A DNA stretch of 64,000 nt from NCBI RefSeq assembly GCF_019204045.1, contig NZ_JAGSPC010000001.1, positions 1,116,001-1,180,000 on the forward strand. Reading direction: 5' to 3'. Of this stretch, positions 10,000-19,269 are shown piece by piece. The stretch's first letter is position 1. Each line of letters opens with the position of its first letter. Under the pieces are notes generated by a model. It saw only the letters and a list, made by a program, of their open reading frames with translations, was not told the DNA's origin and did not search any database. The position numbers and the translations under genes were made by a program. The DNA is from Erythrobacter crassostreae (GTDB lineage: Bacteria > Pseudomonadota > Alphaproteobacteria > Sphingomonadales > Sphingomonadaceae).

Positions 10000-11163
10000 C
10001 TACATGCCGCGCGCGATCACCATTTTCATCACTTCGTTTGACCCGCCAAAGATCCGCGTGATGCGGCTGTCGCGGTACATACGGGCAATCGGATAATCGT
10101 TGATGAAGCCCGCGCCGCCATGGAATTGCAGGCATTTGTCGACGACTTCGCCCTGAAGCTCGGTCACCCAGTATTTCGCCATACAAGCGGTCTGGACGTC
10201 CAATTCACCTTTCAGGTGCTTGGCAATGCAGTCGTTCACGAACACCCGCGCTGCGGTGCCACGTGCGAGCAGATCAGCCATCACGAACTGGGTGTTCTGA
10301 AAGTCCCAGATTGTCTGGCCAAACGCCTTGCGATCTTTGACGAACTCCATTGTGGTTTCGAGGGCTTTCTCAATCCCTGTCATCGCGCCCATGGCAATGA
10401 TTAGACGTTCCTGAGGCAGCTCACCCATCAGCTGATAAAAGCCTTTGCCTTCGACGCCGCCCAGAACGTTTTCGGCTGGAACGAACACGTCGTCGAAAAA
10501 CAGCTCTGAGGTGTCCGCCGCATCCAGCCCGATCTTGTCGAGCTTTTTGCCGCGTTGGAATCCGTCTGCGCCCTCTGTTTCGAGCAGCATAAGCGAGATG
10601 CCTTTGGCGCGCTCATTCGGATCGGTTTTGGCAACCACAATGATGAAGTCGGCGGTTTGACCGTTTGAAATATAGGTCTTTGCGCCGTTGATCTTGTATC
10701 CGTTGCCTTCTTTCAGAGCGGTCGTGGTGATGCTCTGAAGGTCTGATCCGACACCCGGCTCTGTCATCGCAATCGCGCTGACCAGTTCGCCGGTGACGAG
10801 CTTGGGAAGGTACTTCTTCTTCTGCTCCTCGGTGCCGTGGCGCACGAGGTATGGCAGGATCACTGTGTTGTGCAGGCTGGCTGCGAAGCCTTCGACATTG
10901 TGTTTAGATTGTTGGTCGATCACCACCATATCGTGACGGAAATCGCCGCCATGGCCGCCATATTCCTCTGGCACAGAAACGCCGAGCAAGCCCGCGCCGC
11001 CGGCCTCGTTCCAAAACTCGCGTTCCACCTGACCTTCATCGCGCCATTTCAGGACGCGCTTTTCGGGGGCGTGCTTCTGATAAAACTTTCCGACCGCATC
11101 CGCGAAGATCGAAATCTCCTCGTCGTCCATGAATTCCGGCTGGGCTACATTGAGAACTGGCAT
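10000..11163 (-). CDS. Acyl-CoA dehydrogenase, long-chain/isovaleryl-like subgroup
   Basis: A 387-residue FAD enzyme that introduces the alpha,beta double bond into acyl-CoA. The flavin signature AMTEPGVGSDL lies near residue 132 and WYISNG-like contacts (KTYISNGQT) near 162. The C-terminus reads IFGGSNEVMKMVIARGM, where the short- and medium-chain enzymes carry their catalytic Glu as YEGT. Here that position is Gly, so the base is predicted to be Glu252 in GELPQERL, as in long-chain and isovaleryl-CoA dehydrogenases. It starts 2 bases after the stop of the enoyl-CoA hydratase upstream, so the two are co-transcribed and encode consecutive beta-oxidation steps. Confidence 0.93.
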   Translation of the reverse strand: MPVLNVAQPEFMDDEEISIFADAVGKFYQKHAPEKRVLKWRDEGQVEREFWNEAGGAGLLGVSVPEEYGGHGGDFRHDMVVIDQQSKHNVEGFAASLHNTVILPYLVRHGTEEQKKKYLPKLVTGELVSAIAMTEPGVGSDLQSITTTALKEGNGYKINGAKTYISNGQTADFIIVVAKTDPNERAKGISLMLLETEGADGFQRGKKLDKIGLDAADTSELFFDDVFVPAENVLGGVEGKGFYQLMGELPQERLIIAMGAMTGIEKALETTMEFVKDRKAFGQTIWDFQNTQFVMADLLARGTAARVFVNDCIAKHLKGELDVQTACMAKYWVTELQGEVVDKCLQFHGGAGFINDYPIARMYRDSRITRIFGGSNEVMKMVIARGM

Positions 11164-11165
11164 GA

Positions 11166-11933
11166 TTATTTACCCTTCCAATTCGGCGCGCGCTTCTCCG
11201 CGAACGCCGCTGCGCCTTCGCGGGCGTCTTCTGATACGAAGACTGGCGCGATCAATTTCGCTTGATTGGTGTAGCGGTCATCCATCGCCCATCCGCGCGA
11301 ATCTTTGACGATCTGCTTGGAGACTTTGACAGCAAGCGGGCCGTTGGCTGCGATCTTGGCCGCAAGCGCCTTTGCTGCCTCCAACGCCGAGCCTTCGGTC
11401 ACTTCATTGATCAGACCAAGCTCATAGGCGCGCGGTGCATCGATAAACTCACCGGTCAGCGCCAATTCCATGGCGATCCGTTCAGGGATCTGGTCTGGGA
11501 GCATCATGACGCCGCCCGCTGCGGCAACAAGACCGCGTTTCACTTCAGGGACACCGAATTTCGAACCGTTCTTCGCGACCACCAGATCACAGGCGATCAT
11601 CAGTTCGAGGCCGCCGGCCAGCGCGTAACCTTCGACGGCTGCGATCAGAGGCTTGGCAGGCGGTGCTTGAACCACGCCGCCAAAACCCCGCCCTTCGACC
11701 GATGGCGTTTCGCCGCGCAGGAAGCCTTTCAGATCCATGCCCGAGCAGAACGTGCCGCCTGCGCCAGTTAGAATGCCAACACGAAGATCCTCTTCGCTGT
11801 CGAGCCGGTCCATCGCCGCTGCGATTCCCTCGGCCGCCGCTTTGGTCATGGCGTTCTTTGCCTCTGGCCGGTTGATGGTGACGATCAATACGCCGTTATC
11901 GACTTCGGTCAGGACTTCTTGTGTGTCGGACAC
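11166..11933 (-). CDS. Enoyl-CoA hydratase/isomerase (crotonase family)
   Basis: A 255-residue crotonase-fold protein. The oxyanion-hole segment GGTFCSGMDLKGF lies near residue 60 and AVEGYALAGGLELMIACDLVVA near residue 99. PEVKRGLVAAAGGVMML follows with one active-site Glu. It hydrates the trans-2-enoyl-CoA made by the dehydrogenase encoded immediately downstream, or isomerises it; the crotonase family also includes hydrolases, so the exact reaction is inferred. It is the first gene of a two-gene minus-strand operon and faces the thiolase gene across about 115 bases. Confidence 0.9.
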   Translation of the reverse strand: MSDTQEVLTEVDNGVLIVTINRPEAKNAMTKAAAEGIAAAMDRLDSEEDLRVGILTGAGGTFCSGMDLKGFLRGETPSVEGRGFGGVVQAPPAKPLIAAVEGYALAGGLELMIACDLVVAKNGSKFGVPEVKRGLVAAAGGVMMLPDQIPERIAMELALTGEFIDAPRAYELGLINEVTEGSALEAAKALAAKIAANGPLAVKVSKQIVKDSRGWAMDDRYTNQAKLIAPVFVSEDAREGAAAFAEKRAPNWKGK

Positions 11934-12050
11934 TTGTGCTCTCCCTAGCTCAATAGTGATTTCGTTTTGAAACTGAATTCTTGTGCAAGTGGTGAAGGCG
12001 GTTTACGGATACGTCAACTGCAATTTCAGCAAGTGAGAGAGGATTCCCCC

Positions 12051-13319
12051 ATGGGCGAGGCATATATTATCGACGCGGTGCGTACCCCGCGCGGCATTGG
12101 CAAACAGGGCAAGGGTTCATTGGCAGCGGAGCACCCGCAGCATCTGGCGGCGACTGTTCTGAAAGCCATCGCGGCGCGCAACGGTCTCGACACTTCGACC
12201 GTCGATGATGTGATTTGGTCAGTCTCGACGCAGGACGGCATGCAGGCGGGCGATCTGGGCCGGATGGCCGCTCTCGACGCAGGCTATGACGTGACCTCGT
12301 CGGGCACGACCTTGGATCGGTTCTGCGGCGGCGGCATTACCTCTGTGAACCTTGCGGCGGCCCAGATTATGAGCGGTATGGAAGACTGCATCGTTGCGGG
12401 CGGCACAGAAATGATGAGCCTCACCGCAGCAATGGCCAAAGAGAAAATGCAGGCCGGTCTCAAGCCGCCAATGATGGGCAGCTACAATGAGCGGCTTCAG
12501 GCGGTTCACCCGCAATCGCACCAGGGCATTTGCGGCGATGCGATTGCCACGATGGAGGGCTTCACCCGCGAAGACCTCGACGCGGTCGGTTATCGGTCGC
12601 AACAGCGCGCTGCTGAGGCGCTCAGCGAAGGCCGCTTTGAAAAGTCGGTCATCGCGGTAACCGATGATGATGGCAATGTATTGCTGGAACAAGACGAGTA
12701 TCCGCGCCCGCAGACAACCCTCGAAGGGCTGGCGGAGCTAGAGCCTGCCTTCACAAAAATCGCTGACGTTCCTCTGGATGCAAACGGCACCACATTCCGC
12801 AAGCTGATCAATCAAAAATATCCTGACCTCGACATTCAGCACTTTCATCACGCGGGCAATTCATCCGGCGTTGTCGATGGCGCGGCGGCTGTCCTCGTCG
12901 TGAGCAAAGAGTATGCGCAAAAGCACGGGCTGAAGCCGCGTGCGCGAATCGTCCAGACCGCAAATATGGGCGATGATCCCACACTGATGCTCAATGCGCC
13001 TGTCCCGGCTGCCAAGAAGGTCTTGGAGCGCGCAGGTATGACCGTCGATGATATCGATCTGTTCGAAATCAACGAAGCCTTCGCTGTTGTCGCTGCGAAG
13101 TTTGTGCGCGACCTCGGTCTCGATTGGGACAAGGTCAATGTGAACGGCGGCTCGATCGCTTTGGGCCACCCGATTGGCGCAACCGGTTCGATCCTGATCG
13201 GCACCGTGCTTGATGAGCTAGAGCGCCGCGACCTCAAAACCGGTCTCGTCACAATGTGCGCAGCGGGCGGCATGGCCCCCGCTATCATTGTAGAACGCGT
13301 TGACGGTTTCGTAGACTAA
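12051..13319 (+). CDS. Acetyl-CoA C-acyltransferase (thiolase)
   Basis: A 422-residue thiolase that cleaves 3-ketoacyl-CoA, the last step of beta-oxidation, or runs the reverse condensation. All catalytic parts are present: nucleophile Cys92 in LDRFCGGGITSVN, His373 in GGSIALGHPIGATGS and Cys403 in TMCAAGGMA. The frame is open from 11967, but the ATG at 12051 is preferred. It follows an AGAGAGGA ribosome binding site at 12035-12042 and begins with the family-typical GEAYIIDAVRTPRG. It is divergent from the hydratase-dehydrogenase pair and is followed 11 bases later by a thiolase-like gene. Confidence 0.93.
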   Translation: MGEAYIIDAVRTPRGIGKQGKGSLAAEHPQHLAATVLKAIAARNGLDTSTVDDVIWSVSTQDGMQAGDLGRMAALDAGYDVTSSGTTLDRFCGGGITSVNLAAAQIMSGMEDCIVAGGTEMMSLTAAMAKEKMQAGLKPPMMGSYNERLQAVHPQSHQGICGDAIATMEGFTREDLDAVGYRSQQRAAEALSEGRFEKSVIAVTDDDGNVLLEQDEYPRPQTTLEGLAELEPAFTKIADVPLDANGTTFRKLINQKYPDLDIQHFHHAGNSSGVVDGAAAVLVVSKEYAQKHGLKPRARIVQTANMGDDPTLMLNAPVPAAKKVLERAGMTVDDIDLFEINEAFAVVAAKFVRDLGLDWDKVNVNGGSIALGHPIGATGSILIGTVLDELERRDLKTGLVTMCAAGGMAPAIIVERVDGFVD

Positions 13320-13330
13320 GCGAGGCACGA

Positions 13331-14857
13331 ATGGTCGCTGACAACACGCCCGTCATTATCGGGGTCGGACAATATTCGGAACGGGTGGATCAGCCCGGTT
13401 ATGAAGCATTGTCATATATGGACCTCGCCGGACGGGCGCTGGCGGCGGCAATTGCGGATAGCAGTGCCAGCGAGCCGGTCTCACAAGAGATCGACACGCT
13501 GGCCGCCATCCGCGCTTTCGAGATGTCGCGGCCAGATCGCAAGCCGCCTTTCGGCGCGGCAAATAATGTGCCGCGCGCGATTGCGGGCCGCGTGGGTGCT
13601 AATCCGAAACGCGCGATCCTGACGACGACCGGCGGACAGACCAACCAAAAGCTGGTTGGCGAATTCGCGCGTGATATTGCTGCGGGTGAGAGCCAATGCG
13701 CTGTGGTAGTCGGGTCGGAGGCTATCTCGACGGTGCTGGCGCTTTCCGCGAAAGGCGAAAAGCCGGATTGGTCCGAGGAGGTCGACGGCGATTTTGACGA
13801 TCAGGGCTTTGGCGTCGAAGGACTGATGGAGCCTGCTCTGTTCGCGCACGGCGCAACGGGCGCAATCCCGCTTTACGCGCTGGCCGAAAATGCACGGCGT
13901 GCGAAGCTTGGGAAAAGCCTTGATGAGTATCGCTGCGATATTGGCGAGCTGTTTGAACCCTTCACGAAGGTCGCGGCTGCCAATGTTCACGCTGCGGCCC
14001 CTGTCGAACGCAGCGCCGAAGAGCTGGCGACGGTGACAGAGCGCAATCGGATCGTGGCAGAGCCCTATACAAGGATGACCGTCGCCCGTGATCAGGTGAA
14101 TCAGGCTGCTGCAGTGATCATTGCCAGCGCTGGCCTTGCGCGCAAACTCGGCATTCCTGAACGCAAATGGGTGCATATCCACGCTGTGACCTCGGCAACC
14201 GAGCTAATGCTTTCCCAGCGCCCTGATTTGTCCGCCAACCCAGCTTCGCTAGCCAGCGTCGATGTAGCGCTGACTAAAGCAGGGAAGGGCATGTCGGATA
14301 TAAGGTACATCGATTTCTATTCATGCTTTGCGATCCCGGTCTTCAATCAGATCGACCATTTTGGACTGACTGCCGATGACCCGCGCGGACTGACGCTAAC
14401 GGGTGGTCTCCCATTCTTTGGCGGGGCAGGAAACAATTACTCGGCCCATGCGATTTGTGAGGCTGTACAGGCGGCACGCGGTGATCGCGGCGCTTACGCT
14501 CTGGTCGGCGCGAATGGCGGCTGGATGAGCAAATACGCCACGGGCATATATTCAACCGAGCCTGCCGACTGGTCTGCCAATGATCGCTATGAAAAACTGC
14601 CGACAGCTGACGACGCTGTGCCAACAGGCGTGGGCGCATTCGAAAGCGCGACGGTAGAAACCTACACGATCAACAATACGAAGTCTGGGAGCGTCGCCAT
14701 CTGGCTTGGCCGGAATGACGCGGGTGAGCGCGTTTGCGGCAATGCCGACCTGACACATCAAGCGACGCGCGTAGCGTTTGAGGGAGGCAGGCCGTTTGGC
14801 GCAACTCTTTCTGTCACGCAGGACGACAAAGGTCGCAACATTGGCCGCATCGCCTGA
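13331..14857 (+). CDS. Thiolase-like protein (SCP-x/acetyl-CoA acetyltransferase family), nucleophilic Cys apparently missing
   Basis: A 508-residue thiolase-superfamily protein, longer than biosynthetic or degradative thiolases by a C-terminal extension of about 100 residues. The N-terminus reads VIIGVGQYSERVD, and the second half keeps DFYSCFAIPV and GGLPFFGGAGNNYSAHAI. Where a true thiolase has its nucleophile Cys, this protein reads TTTGGQTNQKLVGE, with no Cys. Members of this SCP-x-like group occur beside real thiolases in acyl-CoA and sterol degradation clusters. Their reaction is often unproven. The gene is 11 bases behind the genuine thiolase gene, so it belongs to the same transcript. 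Confidence 0.82.
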   Translation: MVADNTPVIIGVGQYSERVDQPGYEALSYMDLAGRALAAAIADSSASEPVSQEIDTLAAIRAFEMSRPDRKPPFGAANNVPRAIAGRVGANPKRAILTTTGGQTNQKLVGEFARDIAAGESQCAVVVGSEAISTVLALSAKGEKPDWSEEVDGDFDDQGFGVEGLMEPALFAHGATGAIPLYALAENARRAKLGKSLDEYRCDIGELFEPFTKVAAANVHAAAPVERSAEELATVTERNRIVAEPYTRMTVARDQVNQAAAVIIASAGLARKLGIPERKWVHIHAVTSATELMLSQRPDLSANPASLASVDVALTKAGKGMSDIRYIDFYSCFAIPVFNQIDHFGLTADDPRGLTLTGGLPFFGGAGNNYSAHAICEAVQAARGDRGAYALVGANGGWMSKYATGIYSTEPADWSANDRYEKLPTADDAVPTGVGAFESATVETYTINNTKSGSVAIWLGRNDAGERVCGNADLTHQATRVAFEGGRPFGATLSVTQDDKGRNIGRIA

Positions 14858-14883
14858 CACGAAGCGCATACGAAAGCGTCCTC

Positions 14884-14912
14884 TTGTCAAAACTCCAGCT
14901 TTCGGGTATTTA
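14884..14912 (+). promoter_or_regulatory. Candidate sigma-70 promoter of the HPPD gene
   Basis: TTGTCA at 14884-14889 and TATTTA at 14907-14912 are separated by exactly 17 bases. Transcription would start near 14919, leaving a leader of about 34 bases with an AGAGG ribosome binding site at 14941-14945 before the ATG at 14953. Confidence 0.55.
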
Positions 14913-14931
14913 GTTTCAATCGTAACTAAAT
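14908..14931. promoter_or_regulatory. Palindromic operator overlapping the -10 and start site of the HPPD promoter
   Basis: Perfect 8-base arms ATTTAGTT (14908-14915) and AACTAAAT (14924-14931) are separated by 8 bases. The size and placement over the predicted -10 and start site are those of a repressor operator. MarR-type dimers often use such sites at aromatic catabolism genes, but no such regulator is encoded in the window. Confidence 0.6.
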
Positions 14932-14952
14932 TGACATATCAGAGGCTACCCG

Positions 14953-16077
14953 ATGACCAAGCACCCCGGCGATCTGTTCGATAATCCAGCTGGCCTTGAT
15001 GGCTTTGAATTTGTGGAATTCTGCGCACCTGAAAAAGGCGTCCTGGAGCCGGTCTTCGAAGCGATGGGCTTCACTCTGGTCGCAAAGCACCGCAGCAAAG
15101 ACGTCGATTTATGGCGTCAGGGTGGGATCAATCTGATCGCCAATTATGAGCCGCGCAGCGCAGCTTGGTATTTCGCACGCGAACATGGCCCTTCGGCCTG
15201 CGGTATGGCTTTCCGCGTTCGCAACGCTGTTGAGGCTTATGATCATCTGATCGCACAAGGTGCAGAGCCGGTAGCAAACGACCCTGGCCCTATGGAACTT
15301 CGCATCCCTGCGATCCGGGGCATTGGCGGGGCAATCCTCTACCTCGTCGATCGCTACGCTGATGAAGCTGGCGAGGGCCTCTCGATCTACGATATCGATT
15401 TTGCGTATCTACCGGGTGTCGAGCGTTATCCTGAAGGCTGCGGCTTCCAACTGATCGATCACCTGACCCACAACGTCTATGGCGGACGCATGAAATACTG
15501 GGCGGACTTTTATGAAAAGCTCTTCAATTTTCAGGAGATCCGTTATTTCGATATCAAGGGCGAATATACCGGTCTGACCTCAAAAGCGCTCACCGCGCCC
15601 GACGGTAAAATCCGCATTCCGCTGAACGAAGAAGGCGAGAATGGTAAAGGACAAATTGAGGAGTATCTGCGCGAATATAATGGCGAGGGCATTCAGCATA
15701 TCGCCCTGATTTGCGATGATCTGGTAGCGTGCTGGGACCGGCTTAAGAAACACGGCGTGCCGTTTATGACTGCTCCGCCGGAAACCTATTATGAGATGCT
15801 TTCTGAGCGCCTGCCCGGCCATGGCCGGGACGAAGCGGAGCTGAAGACGCGCGGAATCTTGCTCGATGGGTCCACAGAAGGTGGCAATCCGCGCTTGCTG
15901 CTTCAGATTTTCGCCGAACCGCGCATCGGCCCTGTTTTCTTCGAATTCATCCAGAGGGTTGGAGATTACAAAGACGGCTTTGGCGAAGGCAACTTTAAGG
16001 CACTGTTCGAGAGTATCGAACGCGATCAGGTTGCACGCGGGGTGCTCGATACGAAGGCTAAGGAGCCTGCCGAATGA
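14953..16077 (+). CDS. hpd: 4-hydroxyphenylpyruvate dioxygenase
   Basis: A 374-residue non-haem Fe(II) dioxygenase that converts 4-hydroxyphenylpyruvate to homogentisate in tyrosine degradation. The protein has two vicinal-oxygen-chelate halves. The metal ligands are visible as His170 ([11 protein letters not shown]), His249 (EGIQHIAL) and Glu331 (VFFEFIQR), spaced as in the Pseudomonas enzyme. The C-terminal gate helix region ([18 protein letters not shown]) is intact. Its ATGA overlap with the next gene implies translational coupling. It has its own promoter and a palindromic operator. No homogentisate dioxygenase gene follows within the window; the partner gene is a VOC protein. Confidence 0.96.
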   Translation: MTKHPGDLFDNPAGLDGFEFVEFCAPEKGVLEPVFEAMGFTLVAKHRSKDVDLWRQGGINLIANYEPRSAAWYFAREHGPSACGMAFRVRNAVEAYDHLIAQGAEPVANDPGPMELRIPAIRGIGGAILYLVDRYADEAGEGLSIYDIDFAYLPGVERYPEGCGFQLIDHLTHNVYGGRMKYWADFYEKLFNFQEIRYFDIKGEYTGLTSKALTAPDGKIRIPLNEEGENGKGQIEEYLREYNGEGIQHIALICDDLVACWDRLKKHGVPFMTAPPETYYEMLSERLPGHGRDEAELKTRGILLDGSTEGGNPRLLLQIFAEPRIGPVFFEFIQRVGDYKDGFGEGNFKALFESIERDQVARGVLDTKAKEPAE

Positions 16078-16631
16078 GCGCGGTAAAGCCATCAGGAATT
16101 CACCACGCAGCCTATCGGTGCAAGGATGCAAAAGAGACGGTTGAATGGTATGGCCGCGTGCTTGGCATGGAGTACACGACCGCTTTTGCCGAGGATCACG
16201 TGCCATCAACCGGCGACTATGATCCCTACATGCATGTCTTCCTTGATGCAGGGAATGACAACATTCTGGCGTTCTTCGAGCTGCCCAATCAACCGGATAT
16301 GGGCCGCGACGAAAACACGCCTGCATGGGTTCAACATCTGGCCTTTCGCGTTTCATCCGAAGCAGAACTGCTGACCGCGAAAGAGCATGTCGAAGCGCAA
16401 GGGATCGATGTCCTCGGCCCGACCCATCACGGGATATTCAAATCGATCTATTTCTTTGATCCAAACGGGCACCGAGTGGAATTGGCAGCGGATATTGGCA
16501 CCGATGATCAGTATGCCGAGCTAAAGCGTGTTGCGCCGATGATGCTGGAAGAGTGGAGCGAAACCAAAACCGCTCCGCGTCATGCAGATTGGCTGCACGA
16601 AATCGCCCGGGCTGAACACGGCAAGAGTTGA
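16074..16631 (+). CDS. VOC-family (glyoxalase/dioxygenase superfamily) protein coupled to HPPD
   Basis: A 185-residue protein with one vicinal-oxygen-chelate domain: [26 protein letters not shown] at the N-terminus, VQHLAFRV in the middle and [16 protein letters not shown] toward the end. These positions supply the usual His and Glu metal ligands. The start codon overlaps the stop of the dioxygenase gene (ATGA), so the two are translated together and the protein probably acts on an aromatic intermediate of the same route. The exact reaction is unknown. Glyoxalase I, extradiol dioxygenase and epimerase relatives all share the fold. Confidence 0.85.
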   Translation: MSAVKPSGIHHAAYRCKDAKETVEWYGRVLGMEYTTAFAEDHVPSTGDYDPYMHVFLDAGNDNILAFFELPNQPDMGRDENTPAWVQHLAFRVSSEAELLTAKEHVEAQGIDVLGPTHHGIFKSIYFFDPNGHRVELAADIGTDDQYAELKRVAPMMLEEWSETKTAPRHADWLHEIARAEHGKS

Positions 16632-16703
16632 ACCGGAGTTGGAGCGCGGGAAGGCGCTCTATGCTCTCCCATCGGAGCGATCTGCTGGATTTCCAAACCA
16701 GAA

Positions 16704-16742
16704 AGGGCGCGGGCCATATTGGCGCCGCGCCCTGCTTTTTTC
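16704..16742 (+). terminator. Rho-independent terminator after the HPPD-VOC operon
   Basis: Nine-base arms AGGGCGCGG (16704-16712) and CCGCGCCCT (16725-16733) pair perfectly and are followed by GC and six T. The site lies between the VOC stop and the convergent GH3 gene. Confidence 0.85.
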
Positions 16743-16761
16743 GAAGCGCGCCTATCCGCTC

Positions 16762-19173
16762 CTATTTGATGACAAGTTCAGTTTCCTTGACGTCGCGGCT
16801 GTTGCTGCCTGACATCAGGACAAATTGACCGGGTTCAACCACGCGCTCCATCCGATCGTTCCAGAGGCTAAAGTCGCTAGGCGCGAGTTCGAATTTCACG
16901 GTCCGCGTTTCGCCTGGTTCAAGTGTGACCCGTTCAAAACGGACCAGTTGTTTTACGGGTGTGGTGACGGAAGCATGCACGTCGCGCAGGTAGAGTTGAA
17001 CGACTTCGTCGCCTGCGAAACGCCCCGTGTTGGAAACGCTCACTTCGACTGAAACCGGTCCGGTCGTCGTATGCTGCTCGCCCAATACATTTGGAGCCGA
17101 AATTTCGAAACTCGAGTAACTCAATCCGAATCCGAACGGGTAGAGCGGCTTGATAGTGTCGAACAAGTAACCTCGCCGCGCTTGCGGCTTGTGGTTGTAG
17201 AAGACGGGAACCTGCCCGACATTGCGCGCGACGGTTACCGGCATTTTCCCCCCGGGATTGGACTTGCCGAATAGAACATCTGCAACCGCGTTTCCTGTCT
17301 CCTGACCGAGATACCACCCTTCGATAATCGCGGGTGCGGTATCCTGAAGTTCAACAATGGAAAGTGGGCGGCCATTGAGAAGGAGGGTGACCACAGGTTT
17401 GCCGGTAGCCAGCATTGCCCGGGCAAGCTCCATTTGTTGCCCGACGAGCGTGATGTCGGTCCTGTCGCCTAGATGTGTCGTTGCCCAAGCTTCTCGGCTT
17501 GTCTGCTCGTTCCCGCCTATCACCAAGACAATCGTGTCCGCACTTTCCGCCGCTTTCACAGCTTCGGCGATTAATCGGCTATTCTCTTCTTCCGGCACCA
17601 AATCGACAGGATCTGCGGCCCATTCACGGCTTTCTGTAATTCTTACACCTTCTGAATAGGCGACGTCGAATTTGCCTTTGGCAGCGTTCTCGATGCCTTC
17701 AAGGACGCTTACGACCTTGCGCGGCACATCGCTGTACCCACCAAGAGGCGTGTCTTTTGCATGCGTGCCGACGACCAATAATTTCTCGATCTTATCTGCG
17801 TTTAGGGGGAGCAGACCGTCGTTTTTGAGCAGAACCATTGATTTGCGCGCCGCTTCAAGGGCGAGGGCGATTGCCTCTGGATTTGCTTCGATGCGTTCAG
17901 CATGGTCGGCATCGGCATATGGGTTCTCAAACATCCCGGCGATGAATTTGAGCCGCAATATGCGGCGCACCGCATCATCGATAAGGGCGCCATCAACGCG
18001 GCCCTCTGCAACCAATGACGGCAGTTCTTTGAATGCGTCCGCATCGGCCATCTCACTATCCACACCGGCCTTGATTGCGCGCTCTGCTGCCTGTTTGGCG
18101 TCCGCCAGCATTTGATGTCTGGTTACCATTTCGCGGATCGCAAAATAATCACTTACTACGGCGCCATCAAAGCCCCATTCGTCTTTCAATATGTCATTGA
18201 GCAACCAGCCATTGGCGTGGCTGGGTACGCCTCCAATTTCGTTGTACGAAGGCATGACAGATAGCGCGTTACCCTCTTTGATAGCGCGCTCGAATGGCGG
18301 GAAGAAATATGTCCTGAGTGTGTGCTCGGTCAACTCCGCAGGGGCGACATTGGTGCCGCTTTCGGGTTGTCCGTGGCCGGTCATATGTTTCAAAGTGACC
18401 AGCACTTTATCATCCGCAAGCGGAAGGGTTTGGCCCTGAAAACCGCGAATGGCAGCCAGGCCGATCTCGGAAACAAGATACGGGTCTTCGCCATATGTTT
18501 CCTCGATCCGGCCCCAGCGCGGATCGCGTGCGATGTCGACCACCGGTGACAGAGCAATCTGAGCGCCCCGAGACCGCATTTCGCGCGAGGCCACGCTGTA
18601 CACTTGCTCAATGAGGTCTTTATCCCACGTGCTGGCTAGGCCAATCGCTTGAGGAAAGCTGGTCGCGCCTCTGGCGACATACCCGTGTAGACCTTCTTCA
18701 TGCATCAGGATCGGAATTCCGAGACGCGTTTCGTTTACGGCCCAGCGCTGCGCGGCGTTCACATATTCGACCGTTTCTCGGGCGGTGCGATTGCGCGCGC
18801 CAGCGGAAGCACCGGCATCACCGCTATTTGATTGGTCGACGCCGCGAAAATCCGAAGGCCTGGCGATCATACCAATGCCGTGCGGCCATACTTCACTCGC
18901 TTTGGCCGGATCGAAGTCGCCTTGCGCGGTCTGGACCTGTTCTTTCTGCTCCCAAATTGTGAGCATCTGAGCGACCTTTTCTTCAAGGGTCATCCGCGAA
19001 AGCAAATCTTCGATACGCGTGTCTATCGGAGCGGCTGGGTCCTTATAGATCGCAGGAGCGCTGGATTGGACTTCTTGCGCCGCCGCTGCTTGCGTTAGAA
19101 CGGCCCCTGCCGAGAAAAGCCCAATCGAGGCAATTGCAACCCATCCTGATGCACTCCGTGAGCCAATACGCAT
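16762..19173 (-). CDS. Secreted glycoside hydrolase family 3 (beta-glucosidase/beta-xylosidase)
   Basis: An 803-residue GH3 enzyme with a signal peptide (cleavage near QAAAAQEV). The N-terminal barrel carries ILMHEEGLHGYVARGATSFPQ and RIEETYGEDPYLVSEIG. The nucleophile is Asp342 in GAVVSDYFAIREM. The second alpha/beta domain and a C-terminal fibronectin-III-like domain (GDEVVQLYLRDVHASVTTPVKQLVRF) complete the usual three-part layout. The frame is open far upstream to 20082, but that part is antisense to the LacI gene. The ATG at 19173 starts the signal peptide and sits just inside a LacI-type operator. The xylose genes on the other side suggest xylosides as substrate; GH3 members also cleave glucosides, so this is inferred. 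The enzyme would be periplasmic. Confidence 0.92.
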   Translation of the reverse strand: MRIGSRSASGWVAIASIGLFSAGAVLTQAAAAQEVQSSAPAIYKDPAAPIDTRIEDLLSRMTLEEKVAQMLTIWEQKEQVQTAQGDFDPAKASEVWPHGIGMIARPSDFRGVDQSNSGDAGASAGARNRTARETVEYVNAAQRWAVNETRLGIPILMHEEGLHGYVARGATSFPQAIGLASTWDKDLIEQVYSVASREMRSRGAQIALSPVVDIARDPRWGRIEETYGEDPYLVSEIGLAAIRGFQGQTLPLADDKVLVTLKHMTGHGQPESGTNVAPAELTEHTLRTYFFPPFERAIKEGNALSVMPSYNEIGGVPSHANGWLLNDILKDEWGFDGAVVSDYFAIREMVTRHQMLADAKQAAERAIKAGVDSEMADADAFKELPSLVAEGRVDGALIDDAVRRILRLKFIAGMFENPYADADHAERIEANPEAIALALEAARKSMVLLKNDGLLPLNADKIEKLLVVGTHAKDTPLGGYSDVPRKVVSVLEGIENAAKGKFDVAYSEGVRITESREWAADPVDLVPEEENSRLIAEAVKAAESADTIVLVIGGNEQTSREAWATTHLGDRTDITLVGQQMELARAMLATGKPVVTLLLNGRPLSIVELQDTAPAIIEGWYLGQETGNAVADVLFGKSNPGGKMPVTVARNVGQVPVFYNHKPQARRGYLFDTIKPLYPFGFGLSYSSFEISAPNVLGEQHTTTGPVSVEVSVSNTGRFAGDEVVQLYLRDVHASVTTPVKQLVRFERVTLEPGETRTVKFELAPSDFSLWNDRMERVVEPGQFVLMSGSNSRDVKETELVIK

Positions 19174-19189
19174 ATCTTTCTCCGCCCTA

Positions 19190-19205
19190 ATGGTAGCGCT
19201 ACCAT
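19190..19205. promoter_or_regulatory. LacI-type operator in the GH3/LacI divergent promoter
   Basis: A perfect 16-base palindrome, ATGGTAGC/GCTACCAT, with the central CG typical of LacI-family sites. It lies 17 bases upstream of the GH3 start and 65 bases upstream of the LacI start, so it can control both. A related palindrome precedes the sugar porter gene. Confidence 0.85.
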
Positions 19206-19269
19206 AGAATGCTCTAGCGACATTGCAATGGCTTGCTGGCGCAGCTACGGTTTGAGTGTGAAAAAGCAG

